A DNA stretch of 31,871 nucleotides from DATLAN01 sp035527455. GTDB taxonomy: Bacteria > Planctomycetota > Planctomycetia > Pirellulales > Thermoguttaceae. The first letter of the stretch is position 1. Every line of letters starts with the position of its first letter. The position numbers and the translations under genes were made by a program. Location of the stretch: contig DATLAN010000101.1 of the NCBI GenBank assembly GCA_035527455.1, forward strand, positions 1-31,871. Reading direction: 5' to 3'. The notes beneath the pieces were generated by a model. That model saw only the letters and a program-made list of their open reading frames with translations, made no database searches and had not been told where the DNA came from. Below, in pieces: positions 1 to 7,609 of this stretch.

Positions 1-2
1 AG

Positions 3-142
3 ATCGATTTTGTCAGTTCGATTTTGTCAGATCGATTTTGTCAGATCGATTTTGTCAGATCGATTTTGTCAGATCGATTTTGTCAGATCGATTTTGTCAG
101 ATCGATTTTGTCAGATCGATTTTGTCAGATCGATTTTGTCAG
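3..142. repeat. 14-bp tandem repeat, 10 units
   Basis: Ten head-to-tail copies of ATCGATTTTGTCAG; only the second unit differs (T in place of the first A). The array runs straight into the palindrome at 138-159, sharing its GTCAG. No unique spacers exist, so this is a simple tandem array. It begins at the window edge and may extend further left. Confidence 0.95.
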
Positions 143-159
143 GGCAAGCCCTGACCTAC
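138..159. repeat. REP family A arm (GTCAGGGC...CTAC)
   Basis: A 22-bp arm with internal palindrome GTCAGGGCAAGCCCTGAC ending in CTAC. The same sequence occurs at 26076-26097, and its reverse complement at 11426-11447 and 26002-26023. At 26 kb two opposed arms enclose a short direct repeat, so the tandem array at 3-142 is probably the interior of a similar pair whose left arm lies outside the window. Confidence 0.85.
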
Positions 160-168
160 GATTCTCGA

Positions 169-1530
169 TCAGAGGCCTTGCGGGAGTTGGTCGAAGGCGC
201 GATCGATCAGCTTCTCGCTGATCGTCACTTGCACGTTGACTTCATTGCCGGACTGGGTGATCTTGATCGATTCGAGCAGTTCCCGGACCATTTCTCGCTC
301 GTCCGGGGGCATCTCATCGAGAAACTGTTTTCCCATCACGAGCAGCCCGTCGATCATTTTCTTGATGTCTTCGGCATTCTCGGCCGTCTTGCAGACCCCT
401 TTGGCAGCGAACCGTATGTCGGCGTCCACGTCGGCATGGAAGGTCAGCACGTCAACGGTCTCCAGCATCTTGACGAAGCCCAACGCCTCCTCAGGCATTT
501 CCTCGGTGAATTGCGAGAGATCCGCTGCTTCGCCAGAATTCACCGCCGCCCCGACCAGGACTTGAGAGAAGTCGAGTTCGTCGACGTACTTCTGCAGCCT
601 GGAAGAGAGTTTTGCTTCGCCGCCTCGCTTGAGAACGGCCTTGAGCGTCTCGGACGCCCCGATGAGGACCGTCCGATCGTCGGGATAGCAGAAGCCCAGG
701 CCGAATCCGGGGATCTCGACGGGCATCGGTATGGGCACTTCATAGACCGTCACCCCGCTGTACGTCCCCTTCGCGAAGTCGGGGGGCAAGTCTCCCAGGA
801 GTGACTTGAAATCGACCGGCTTGCCGAACTCCAGGACCGCGACGAATTCGGGGGCGCCTTGCTCCGACGTTGTTCCGCCCATCGTCAGCCGCGAGAAGTC
901 GGAGAACGTCAAGTCGGCTTGCTCCACGAGGCTTTTCTCGAGTTCAGCGATGTCTGGAACCTTGCTCTTCAGTCGCCGGAAGACCTCGCTGTCCAGGAAG
1001 GCGGAGATGTTGACCGACATGATGCCTTGGCTGCCGTCGGGCAGATAACGCATCGCCTTGGATATTCCACCGCCGGAGGTGAGCATCAACGCCGCAACCA
1101 GCCCGCCGGCCGCCAGGAGCATGATCGCCACACCGCCGATGATCAGGGGCAACGTGCGTATTCTTGGGCGTGTACCGGCGGCGTATGGCTGGGCCAGCGT
1201 ACTGCCACGGTCGATCATCGGCGGAGGACCGGCCGCGGCAGACGGCAGCGTGGGCGGGAAACCCATCGCGGACGGCACCGGGGGCGGCCCGGCCCCGGAA
1301 GGCAGCGACGGGGGAGCGGCCGAACGCGGCGCGGCCGGGGCTGCCGCCGCCGGACCTTTCGGCGTTGCTGCGGAAGGTCCCCCCGAAACGGTCAACTCCC
1401 ACGTTTCGGCCGACACGGTCAGCACCGTCTTGCACGCGTTGCAGCGAACGCGCCGCCCACGGACTTTCTCGGTCAGCCGAAGCTGTTTCCCGCATTTCGG
1501 ACAAGGCCGGGTTATCGGGTCTTCGATCAT
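169..1530 (-). CDS. Zinc-ribbon, single-membrane-segment protein of unknown function
   Basis: A 453-residue protein starting at an ATG with AGGAG about 8 nt upstream. The first 35 residues form a zinc ribbon with two CxxC pairs (Cys10/13 and Cys30/33), like the MJ0042-type ribbons common in planctomycete proteins. Residues 45-125 are a Pro/Ala/Gly-rich linker. Residues about 128-151 are a hydrophobic membrane segment. The remaining 300 residues, presumably outside the cytoplasm, contain acidic, helix-rich sequence that I cannot assign to an enzyme family. The likely topology is a cytoplasmic ribbon with an exported C-terminal domain. It is the last gene of the minus-strand series and is separated from ribD by about 290 bp that include a perfect inverted repeat. 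Function unknown. Confidence 0.85.
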   Translation of the reverse strand: MIEDPITRPCPKCGKQLRLTEKVRGRRVRCNACKTVLTVSAETWELTVSGGPSAATPKGPAAAAPAAPRSAAPPSLPSGAGPPPVPSAMGFPPTLPSAAAGPPPMIDRGSTLAQPYAAGTRPRIRTLPLIIGGVAIMLLAAGGLVAALMLTSGGGISKAMRYLPDGSQGIMSVNISAFLDSEVFRRLKSKVPDIAELEKSLVEQADLTFSDFSRLTMGGTTSEQGAPEFVAVLEFGKPVDFKSLLGDLPPDFAKGTYSGVTVYEVPIPMPVEIPGFGLGFCYPDDRTVLIGASETLKAVLKRGGEAKLSSRLQKYVDELDFSQVLVGAAVNSGEAADLSQFTEEMPEEALGFVKMLETVDVLTFHADVDADIRFAAKGVCKTAENAEDIKKMIDGLLVMGKQFLDEMPPDEREMVRELLESIKITQSGNEVNVQVTISEKLIDRAFDQLPQGL

Positions 1531-1734
1531 CTCACCGCTCCTGAAGCGAAAGGCCCCTGTCTTCTCGACCCGCCGTTGGGGGGTTTCGAGTCTCAGTCTA
1601 TCATGCCGAGAACGTAGACGCCAGTCGGCCGTGTACTTTTCACTTCTTGCTTGGTATCACAGCGCTGGTTTGGTTTGCCGAACGTGCAGAAGAAGCTTCT
1701 CCAACAATGAGTTGACTTGATTTCGGCGCTATGT

Positions 1735-1815
1735 GTTTAGCGGGCGGGCTTGCCCGCCGTGGGCCGGACGGAGAAGCGCTGCTTCGACAACGGCGGGCAA
1801 GCCCGCCCGCTAAAC
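1735..1815. repeat. REP family B inverted pair
   Basis: Two perfect 26-bp arms in opposite orientation, 1735-1760 beginning GTTTAGCGGGCGGG and 1790-1815 ending CCCGCCCGCTAAAC, separated by 29 bp. Each arm also contains the palindrome GGCGGGCTTGCCCGCC. A single identical arm lies at 27967-27992. The pair sits 2 bp from the ribD stop codon and could act as its transcript end, although there is no T-tract. Confidence 0.9.
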
Positions 1816-1816
1816 G

Positions 1817-2944
1817 TCAGTTTTCTGCGACCCCGTGCTGCGGGACCAGAATCCGGCCGTGCAGGTACACGTCGGTGCCGACTTGCCGCCACTCGGGGGC
1901 TCTTAGCGCGAGGGCCTCCGACATCCGCTCGACGCCCTCGCCGGCGATCGGGCTGCCGGCCGCGGCCCCGCCGACGAGCTTCCCAGCGATGAAGACGTGG
2001 ACCTCGTCGATCGCCCGGGCGTCCAGCAGGCTGCCCAACAGCCGGCCGCCGCCTTCGACCAATAGATTCGTCAGACGTCGCCGACCGAGTTCCTCGAGCA
2101 AAGAGCCCAATCGGGCGGCGTGCGTGTCGCCGTCGCAGAGGAAGACCTCGCAACCCGCCTCGGTCAAACGCCGGCGGTCTGCTTCGTCCGCGGCATGTCC
2201 GGCAGCCACCAGCACGGGCACTTCGCCGGCCGTGCGGACCAGCCGACTCTGCGAGGACAGCGAGGCACCGGTGTCGGCGACCACGCGCAGCGCGGTCCGG
2301 GGTCCCGGCGGCCGGGCGGTCAACTGTGGGTCGTCGCACCGGGCCGTTTCCCGCCCGACCATGATCGCGTCCACCCGGCCGCGCAGCGCGTGGACGATTT
2401 CGCGCGACGCTTCACAGGAGATCCACTGGCTCGATCCGGTCCGCGTGGCGATTTTTCCGTCGAGCGTCATGGCCCATTTGGCGATCACCCAGGGCCGGCC
2501 GGTCTCGACGAGTTTCAGATAGGGCGCGTTGATCGCTCGGGCGTCTTCCTCCAGGAGACCAACATCGACCGCCACGCCGGCCGCCTGCAATTCAGCCAAA
2601 CCGCCGCCGGCGACCTGCGGGAAGGGATCTCGCTGGGCGACGACGACGCGGCCAATACCTGCCCGGCGGACGGCCTCGGTGCACGGGGGCGTTTTTCCGT
2701 GATGGCAACAGGGCTCGAGGGTGACGAACATCGTGGCCCCGGCGGCCCGATCGCCGGCCAGCCGCAGGGCCTCGACTTCCGCGTGATCGCCGCCGAAGCG
2801 GCGGTGCCAACCTTCGCCGATGATCTCGGCCCCGCGTGCGATCACGCAACCGACCATCGGGTTCGGCTCGACGCGACCCTCTCCCCGGGCCGCCAGTTCG
2901 AGCGCCCGTCGCATATGCCAGCGGTCGAGGTCGGGTTGGGTCAT
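1817..2944 (-). CDS. ribD: Bifunctional riboflavin biosynthesis deaminase/reductase RibD
   Basis: A 375-residue protein, the usual length for RibD, catalysing the second and third steps of riboflavin synthesis: deamination of the GTP-derived pyrimidine, then NADPH-dependent reduction of the ribosyl side chain. The N-terminal deaminase has the zinc-site motifs HAEVEA (His54, catalytic Glu56) and PCCHHGKTPPC (Cys79, Cys88). The C-terminal reductase begins near residue 150 with PWVIAKWAMTLDGK and has VDAIMVGRETARCDDP and NLLVEGGGRLLGSL. No other rib gene and no FMN riboswitch is visible in the window. No clear Shine-Dalgarno precedes the ATG; a REP family D element lies just upstream. Product is secure. 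Confidence 0.96.
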   Translation of the reverse strand: MTQPDLDRWHMRRALELAARGEGRVEPNPMVGCVIARGAEIIGEGWHRRFGGDHAEVEALRLAGDRAAGATMFVTLEPCCHHGKTPPCTEAVRRAGIGRVVVAQRDPFPQVAGGGLAELQAAGVAVDVGLLEEDARAINAPYLKLVETGRPWVIAKWAMTLDGKIATRTGSSQWISCEASREIVHALRGRVDAIMVGRETARCDDPQLTARPPGPRTALRVVADTGASLSSQSRLVRTAGEVPVLVAAGHAADEADRRRLTEAGCEVFLCDGDTHAARLGSLLEELGRRRLTNLLVEGGGRLLGSLLDARAIDEVHVFIAGKLVGGAAAGSPIAGEGVERMSEALALRAPEWRQVGTDVYLHGRILVPQHGVAEN

Positions 2945-2956
2945 GCGGATTGGTTG

Positions 2957-3010
2957 GTAGCCATCTTGCTCCGCAAGATGAGGCTTCTTCTCGCGGAGCG
3001 AGACGGCTAC
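2957..3010. repeat. REP family D element (double hairpin)
   Basis: A 54-bp element starting GTAGCC and ending GGCTAC, made of two hairpins: ATCTTGCTCCGCAAGAT, then TCTCGCGGAGCGAGA. Near-identical elements lie at 18477-18530, 22825-22879 and 28959-29012. It fills the gap between the ribD start and the phosphofructokinase stop codon. Confidence 0.9.
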
Positions 3011-3017
3011 TTTGTCG

Positions 3018-4331
3018 TCACTCGTTCACGTAGGTTTCCAGGAATCGGGCGAGGCGGTGGAAGTCGGAGTCGGGTTCGATGTAGCGGACGACCGTGACCA
3101 ACGTGGCCGGGTCGACCAGTTGATTGAACGGCACGTAGTTCAGATCGAGCTGGCCGGAGACCGAGACCATCACGCCGTCGAGCCGCTTTTCGACCAGCGC
3201 CCGATAGGCCCCCACGCCGAGTTGGCTGCCCAACATCACGTCGAAGGCCTGCGGCCGGGCACAGCGGCTCTCGTAGCCGAGCTGCAACCCGGTGATCTTC
3301 CGCTTCCTGCCCGTCTGCTTCGTGTACTCGGCCCCGATCAGATCGGAGAAGAGGCGGCTGAGGTTCAGTTTTGCGATGGCGATGTGTCCGTGCTCGTCGC
3401 GGGGCACGCCTTCGATGTGCTCAAAAGGCAGGTACTCGGCCAGGCCCTCGGCCAGCACGATCACGCCGAACTCCTTGCCTTCGGCCTCCTCGCGGACCCG
3501 CATCGTGGCCACGATCCGCTTGACCACTTCTTCCATGTCCATCACGCGGCGGATCCGCCGTTTACCCGATTTCGGGTCGACGATTTCCTCGCTGGCCTCG
3601 TACTTGCCGGTGATGTCTTCCACGCTGATCACCAGGCTGGCTTCGCCGGCGATGGCGGCCCCGTAGGACAACCAGCCGGCGCTGCGGCCCATCGTCTCGG
3701 CGACGAAGTAGGCTCGGGCGGCCTCGCCGTCGGCCAGCAGGTTGCGGATCTCGCCGGCCAGAACCTCCACGGCCGTGAAGTAACCGAACGTGAAGTCGAT
3801 GCCCATGTAGTCGTTGTCGATCGTCTTCGGCAGGTGGACGACGGGAATGCGGTGGCTTCCCTCGGGCAATTGCTCCTGGAAGAGCTTGAACTTGTTGGCC
3901 GTCTTCAACGTGTCGTCGCCGCCGATGGAGATCAACGCGTCGACGCCCAGCGAGACCAGCGCGTCGTAGACGGTTTTCAAGGGCGCGGTCCGCTGGGGAT
4001 CCTTCAAGTGTTCGGGATCCGAGACGTTCTTGCCCGGGTTGGCCCTGGCCGTGCCGATCAGGATTCCCTGGCTGTTGCGGGTGCGTTTGAGCACGTTGTG
4101 GGTGATCTTGATGTAATCGCGGCCCTCGGCCATGGAATGCTCGGGCGTGTACTCCATCAGGTGCGAGTAACCGTGCAGGATGCCGAGCACCTCGATGTTG
4201 TTTCGCAGGAAGGAAACCGCCGCGGTGGAGATCACCGCGTTGGCCGCCGGGGCCGGTCCGCCCGCGAAGAGAATGGCGGCTCGGCGGATATTCGTCGTCA
4301 GATGGGGCGGCCGGGACAAAGTACTACTCAT
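3018..4331 (-). CDS. pfp: Phosphofructokinase, probably pyrophosphate-dependent
   Basis: Phosphorylates fructose 6-phosphate in glycolysis. Two positions point to pyrophosphate rather than ATP as donor: GGDD at residues 137-140 (Asp where ATP enzymes have Gly) and PKTIDND at 168-174 (Lys where ATP enzymes have Gly). MGRSAGW at 214-220 is the conserved substrate-binding motif. The phosphate-binding loop reads GGPAPAAN instead of the usual GGPAPGxN. I chose ATG 4331 (437 residues) because GGAG lies 6 nt upstream; the in-frame TTG at 4343 overlaps that ribosome-binding site. It follows accC by 103 bp in the same direction and may be co-transcribed. A PPi enzyme could work reversibly. The donor call rests on family knowledge of these two positions. 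Confidence 0.93.
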   Translation of the reverse strand: MSSTLSRPPHLTTNIRRAAILFAGGPAPAANAVISTAAVSFLRNNIEVLGILHGYSHLMEYTPEHSMAEGRDYIKITHNVLKRTRNSQGILIGTARANPGKNVSDPEHLKDPQRTAPLKTVYDALVSLGVDALISIGGDDTLKTANKFKLFQEQLPEGSHRIPVVHLPKTIDNDYMGIDFTFGYFTAVEVLAGEIRNLLADGEAARAYFVAETMGRSAGWLSYGAAIAGEASLVISVEDITGKYEASEEIVDPKSGKRRIRRVMDMEEVVKRIVATMRVREEAEGKEFGVIVLAEGLAEYLPFEHIEGVPRDEHGHIAIAKLNLSRLFSDLIGAEYTKQTGRKRKITGLQLGYESRCARPQAFDVMLGSQLGVGAYRALVEKRLDGVMVSVSGQLDLNYVPFNQLVDPATLVTVVRYIEPDSDFHRLARFLETYVNE

Positions 4332-4381
4332 GAATGGCTCCAATCTATACCTTCCTGTAACTCTTGTTCGATCGTTCTCGA

Positions 4382-4433
4382 ATCCCGAATCTGAAATCTG
4401 AAGTCTGAAATCATGAATGCGAAATCCCGAAAT
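4382..4433. repeat. Short degenerate repeat (CTGAAAT, period 7)
   Basis: AT-richer intergenic stretch between accC and the phosphofructokinase gene with three adjacent heptamers CTGAAAT, CTGAAGT, CTGAAAT, flanked by repeated GAAATCC/GAATCCCGAA words. No function is apparent. It resembles the other low-complexity patches at 10430-10545 and 16535-16570. Confidence 0.6.
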
Positions 4434-4434
4434 C

Positions 4435-5778
4435 CTAACTCGGCCAGGTTCGCTCGATGAACGTCGTGTCGATCGGCCCGTCGGCGAACGCGGAGTGGTT
4501 GAGAATCTCCTGCAACAACGGGACCGTGGTTTTGATGCCCTCGATCTTCAGTTCGTCCAGCGCGCGTTTCGCGCACTCGATGGCCAGCGACCGGTCCGCC
4601 TGGTGTACGATCAGCTTGGCGATCATCGAATCGTAGTGGGGCGAGACGACGTAGCCGGCGTGGACGTGCGAATCGAAGCGGACGCCGAACCCGCCGGGAA
4701 CGATCAGGCGCGTGATCTGGCCCGGCGTGGGGCGGAAACCCTTGCCGGGATCCTCCGCGTTGATCCGGCACTCGATGGCCACGCCCGTCTGGCGGACGTC
4801 CTGTTGCTCGATCCCCAGCGGCTCGCCGGCGGCCACGCGAATCTGGGCCTTGATCAGGTCCAGCCCCGTGACCATCTCGGTGACCGGGTGCTCGACCTGG
4901 ATTCGGGCGTTCAGTTCGATGAAGTGGAAGTGGCCCCGCTGGTCGACGATGAATTCCACCGTTCCGGCGTTGGCGTAGTTGGCGGCTCGCACCAGCCGGA
5001 CCGCCGCCTCGCACATGGCGGTGCGCGTGGTTCCGTCGAGCCGGGGAGCGGGACTCTCCTCGATCAGCTTCTGGTGACGCCGCTGCATCGTGCAATCGCG
5101 TTCCCAGAGGTGAACCACGTTGCCGTGCAAGTCGGCCAAAATCTGGACTTCCACGTGGCGGGGATGCTCGATGTACTTCTCCAAATAGATGTCGCCGTTG
5201 CCGAAGGCCGCCTCGGCTTCGGCCCGGGCCTGTTGCAGCGCCGTCTTCAGCGACAGATCGTTCAGCGCCACCCGCATCCCCCGACCCCCGCCGCCGGCCG
5301 ACGCCTTGATCAACACCGGGAAGCCGATCTGGTGAGACAGCCTCACTGCCTCCGCCTCGGTCTTCACCAGTCCCTCGCTGCCGGGCACGACCGGAACGTT
5401 GGCTTCGGCGGCCAGCCGTCGGGCGGCGTTCTTGTCGCCCACCAAGGCCATCGCCTCATGCGAGGGGCCGATGAACTCGATGTTGCAGCTTCGGCAGACG
5501 TCGGCGAAATGGGCGTTCTCCGCCAGAAAACCGTAGCCCGGGTGAATCGCCTGCACGTTGCCGATCTCGGCCGCACTGATCACGCGATCGATCTTCAAGT
5601 AGCTGTCGGCCGCCTTGGCCGGTCCGATGCAATAGGCCTCGTCGGCCAGTTCCAAGTAGGCCGCCCCGCGATCGGCCTCGCTGAAAACGGCCACCGTCTC
5701 GATGCCCATCTCGCGACAGGCACGAAAGATCCGCAAGGCAATCTCGCCTCGATTGGCAACCAGTATTCGCTTGAACAT
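4435..5778 (-). CDS. accC: Biotin carboxylase subunit of acetyl-CoA carboxylase
   Basis: A 447-residue ATP-grasp enzyme that carboxylates the biotin on AccB with bicarbonate and ATP, the first half-reaction of fatty-acid synthesis. Family signatures in order: FKRILVANRGEIALRI at the N-terminus, IHPGYGFLAEN near 79-89, the glycine-rich ATP loop AGGGGRGM at 161-168, ELNARIQVEHPVTE with the catalytic Arg, and the C-terminal GFRPTPG segment. Length is typical. It lies 51 bp after accB in the same direction, the classical accB-accC pairing. The start fits the family N-terminus although no good Shine-Dalgarno is visible. The carboxyltransferase subunits accA and accD are not in the window. Confidence 0.97.
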   Translation of the reverse strand: MFKRILVANRGEIALRIFRACREMGIETVAVFSEADRGAAYLELADEAYCIGPAKAADSYLKIDRVISAAEIGNVQAIHPGYGFLAENAHFADVCRSCNIEFIGPSHEAMALVGDKNAARRLAAEANVPVVPGSEGLVKTEAEAVRLSHQIGFPVLIKASAGGGGRGMRVALNDLSLKTALQQARAEAEAAFGNGDIYLEKYIEHPRHVEVQILADLHGNVVHLWERDCTMQRRHQKLIEESPAPRLDGTTRTAMCEAAVRLVRAANYANAGTVEFIVDQRGHFHFIELNARIQVEHPVTEMVTGLDLIKAQIRVAAGEPLGIEQQDVRQTGVAIECRINAEDPGKGFRPTPGQITRLIVPGGFGVRFDSHVHAGYVVSPHYDSMIAKLIVHQADRSLAIECAKRALDELKIEGIKTTVPLLQEILNHSAFADGPIDTTFIERTWPS

Positions 5779-5829
5779 CGCTGGGAGGATCGCAGTTGAA
5801 GAGAGGCTGAAAGGGAGCGGGAAGCTTGC

Positions 5830-6309
5830 TTACCCCCGGGTATCCACCTTGAACATGGGCTGTCCGAATTCCACCGGCTCGCCGTTTTCGGCCAACACCG
5901 ACACGATTTTGCCGGAGACCTCCGCCGGAATCTGATTGAAGACTTTCATCGCCTCGATGATGCAGACGGTCGTGTCCGGCCCCACGTGGTCGCCGACCTT
6001 CACGAACGCCGGCGAGCCGGGATCGGGAGCCGAATAGTAGGTGCCGACCATCGGGCTCTTGATCACGGCGATGTGTTCCTCCTCGGCGTCCTTTGTTTCT
6101 GCGGCCGGCGCGGAAGGCGAGGCCGCCGACGCGGATGCGGGACCACCAACGGGTGAGGCGACGACCGGCTGGATCCCACGGCGGAGTTGCACCTTCGTGT
6201 CACCCTGTCGAAGGTCGATCTCGTTCAACTCGTGCGCCTCCATCAGCTCCACCAGTTGGCGAAGCTTCTCCACGTCGAAAATATCCTGGCGAGACGAAGA
6301 ACCGGCCAT
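5830..6309 (-). CDS. accB: Biotin carboxyl carrier protein of acetyl-CoA carboxylase
   Basis: A 159-residue carrier. The N-terminal part (about 10-45) is the usual AccB helical region; residues 48-75 are an Ala/Pro/Ser linker; residues 80-156 are the biotinyl domain. The biotin attachment motif EAMKVFNQIPAE places the acceptor at Lys122. The domain begins IKSPMVGTYYSAPDPGSPAFV, as in AccB rather than the pyruvate-carboxylase type. The gene sits between an M24 aminopeptidase gene (78 bp upstream) and accC (51 bp downstream), an arrangement also found as pepQ/efp-accB-accC in other bacteria. Confidence 0.97.
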   Translation of the reverse strand: MAGSSSRQDIFDVEKLRQLVELMEAHELNEIDLRQGDTKVQLRRGIQPVVASPVGGPASASAASPSAPAAETKDAEEEHIAVIKSPMVGTYYSAPDPGSPAFVKVGDHVGPDTTVCIIEAMKVFNQIPAEVSGKIVSVLAENGEPVEFGQPMFKVDTRG

Positions 6310-6387
6310 GCGGAATCTCCAGTAGTACTCAAACCTGTTCCCAGCGGCACAGGGCCGAAGGGGTCATGCGCAAACCGCCCGTTGTGC

Positions 6388-7479
6388 TCAACGGACGATC
6401 ACTTCGTCCAATTGCTTCGGAACCGTGGTGAGGACTTCGTGACCCTTTCGGGTGATCAAAATATCGTCCTCGATCCGTACCCCACCCCAACCGGGAAAAT
6501 AAATCCCCGGCTCGACGGTAATCACCATCCCGGGGCGCAATACGTCTTTGCTATTTGCCGCCAAACGGGGGGCCTCATGGACCTCCAGCCCCAGTCCATG
6601 CCCCAATCCGTGGCCGAAATACCGACCAAACCCGGCGTCGGCAATGAAACCTCGGGCGATCTTGTCGATCTCTTTGGCCGCGACCCCGGGGCGCATAGCC
6701 GCAATCGCGCGGGTCTGTGCTTCCAGCACGACTCGGTAGATACGCTCGAATTTGGGCAAGATTTTACCGGTGACCAGAACCCGCGTCAAGTCGCTGATAT
6801 ACAGCCCCCCATTGGCCCCCCAATCGACCAGCAGGAAATCGCTTTCACAGACTCTGCGATCCGTCGGTACGGCATGAGGCAAGGCCGCTCGGGGGCCCAC
6901 ACCGACGATGGATTGAAATCCCCGGACTTTGGCCCCGAAGAGCCGCAGTTGGTGTTCCAGCTCGATAGCCAGTTGTTTTTCGGTCTTCTCCGGCCGCAAA
7001 GTTGCCCTAAGTACCCCAAACGCCCTCTCCGCATAATCGATGGACTGGCGAATCTGGGCAATCTCGTCCTTGTCCTTGATTTCCCGCAGCTTCTCGACCA
7101 ACGCGGAGGTCGGTACGATGTGGAGCTTGGGCAATTCGGTGGCGATCCGGTCCCGAAGGGCGACGGTCATCGAGTCGGCCTCGATTCCCAATCGGGCGAT
7201 CTTGGCCGCTTTGACCACCTTAGTAACCGCCTGGAGCATCTTGACGCTGTGACGTCGGATGTGCAGATCCAGGCCCGGACACTCCTCGCCCAATTGGGTG
7301 GTGTACCGCGCGTCGCTCAGCATCAGGTCACCCTCGGGGCGTACCAGCAGATAGCTGTCATCCCCGGTGAAGCCCGTCAGATAGGTCACGTTGGTGAAGT
7401 TGGTGACCAACAGGGCGTCGGCCCCGGCCTTTTTCAGCGTACTGCGGAGCTTATCGCGGCGTATTGCGTGACGGTCCAT
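6388..7479 (-). CDS. M24 family Xaa-Pro aminopeptidase
   Basis: A 363-residue cytosolic metallopeptidase of the creatinase/prolidase fold that removes N-terminal residues preceding proline. The N-terminal half is the creatinase-type domain (LLVTNFTNVTYLTGFTGDD). All five metal ligands are present: Asp219 (LLVDWG), Asp230 (YISDLTR), His294 (GHGLGHGLGLEVHE), Glu323 (TVEPGIY) and Glu337 (VRIEDD). I start at ATG 7479, with AAGGA about 10 nt upstream; reading further upstream would extend the protein through the 7547-7593 palindrome and into the 3' end of the preceding gene without adding family sequence. First gene of the aminopeptidase-accB-accC series. Confidence 0.93.
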   Translation of the reverse strand: MDRHAIRRDKLRSTLKKAGADALLVTNFTNVTYLTGFTGDDSYLLVRPEGDLMLSDARYTTQLGEECPGLDLHIRRHSVKMLQAVTKVVKAAKIARLGIEADSMTVALRDRIATELPKLHIVPTSALVEKLREIKDKDEIAQIRQSIDYAERAFGVLRATLRPEKTEKQLAIELEHQLRLFGAKVRGFQSIVGVGPRAALPHAVPTDRRVCESDFLLVDWGANGGLYISDLTRVLVTGKILPKFERIYRVVLEAQTRAIAAMRPGVAAKEIDKIARGFIADAGFGRYFGHGLGHGLGLEVHEAPRLAANSKDVLRPGMVITVEPGIYFPGWGGVRIEDDILITRKGHEVLTTVPKQLDEVIVR

Positions 7480-7546
7480 GATCGGCGTTCCTTGGAAAAC
7501 TCGGAAGCTCCCATTAGAACGCCGATCGGACCGTCCGGCAAGGCGT

Positions 7547-7593
7547 GCCGCTTGCGGCTTCGCAAAGGTCCCGCGTGCGAAGCCGCAAGCGGC
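7547..7593. repeat. Perfect 18-bp inverted repeat between two minus-strand genes
   Basis: Arms 7547-7564 (GCCGCTTGCGGCTTCGCA) and 7576-7593 are perfect reverse complements separated by 11 bp. The hairpin lies between the stop of the DUF4139 gene and the start of the aminopeptidase gene. It could end the upstream transcript, but there is no T-tract, and its form resembles the dispersed palindromes elsewhere in the window. Confidence 0.85.
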
Positions 7594-7609
7594 CTTCATC
7601 GATACCCTC

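Noticed and set aside
3..142. CRISPR array
   Set aside because: Copies are directly adjacent with no unique spacers, and the unit is only 14 bp.
10..804. Long plus-strand reading frame across the tandem repeat and the zinc-ribbon gene
   Set aside because: It is antisense to a protein with a clear zinc ribbon and membrane segment, and its first part only translates the repeat.
3012..4394. 460-codon plus-strand frame opposite the phosphofructokinase
   Set aside because: Shadow frame of a GC-rich gene; the minus strand carries all phosphofructokinase motifs.
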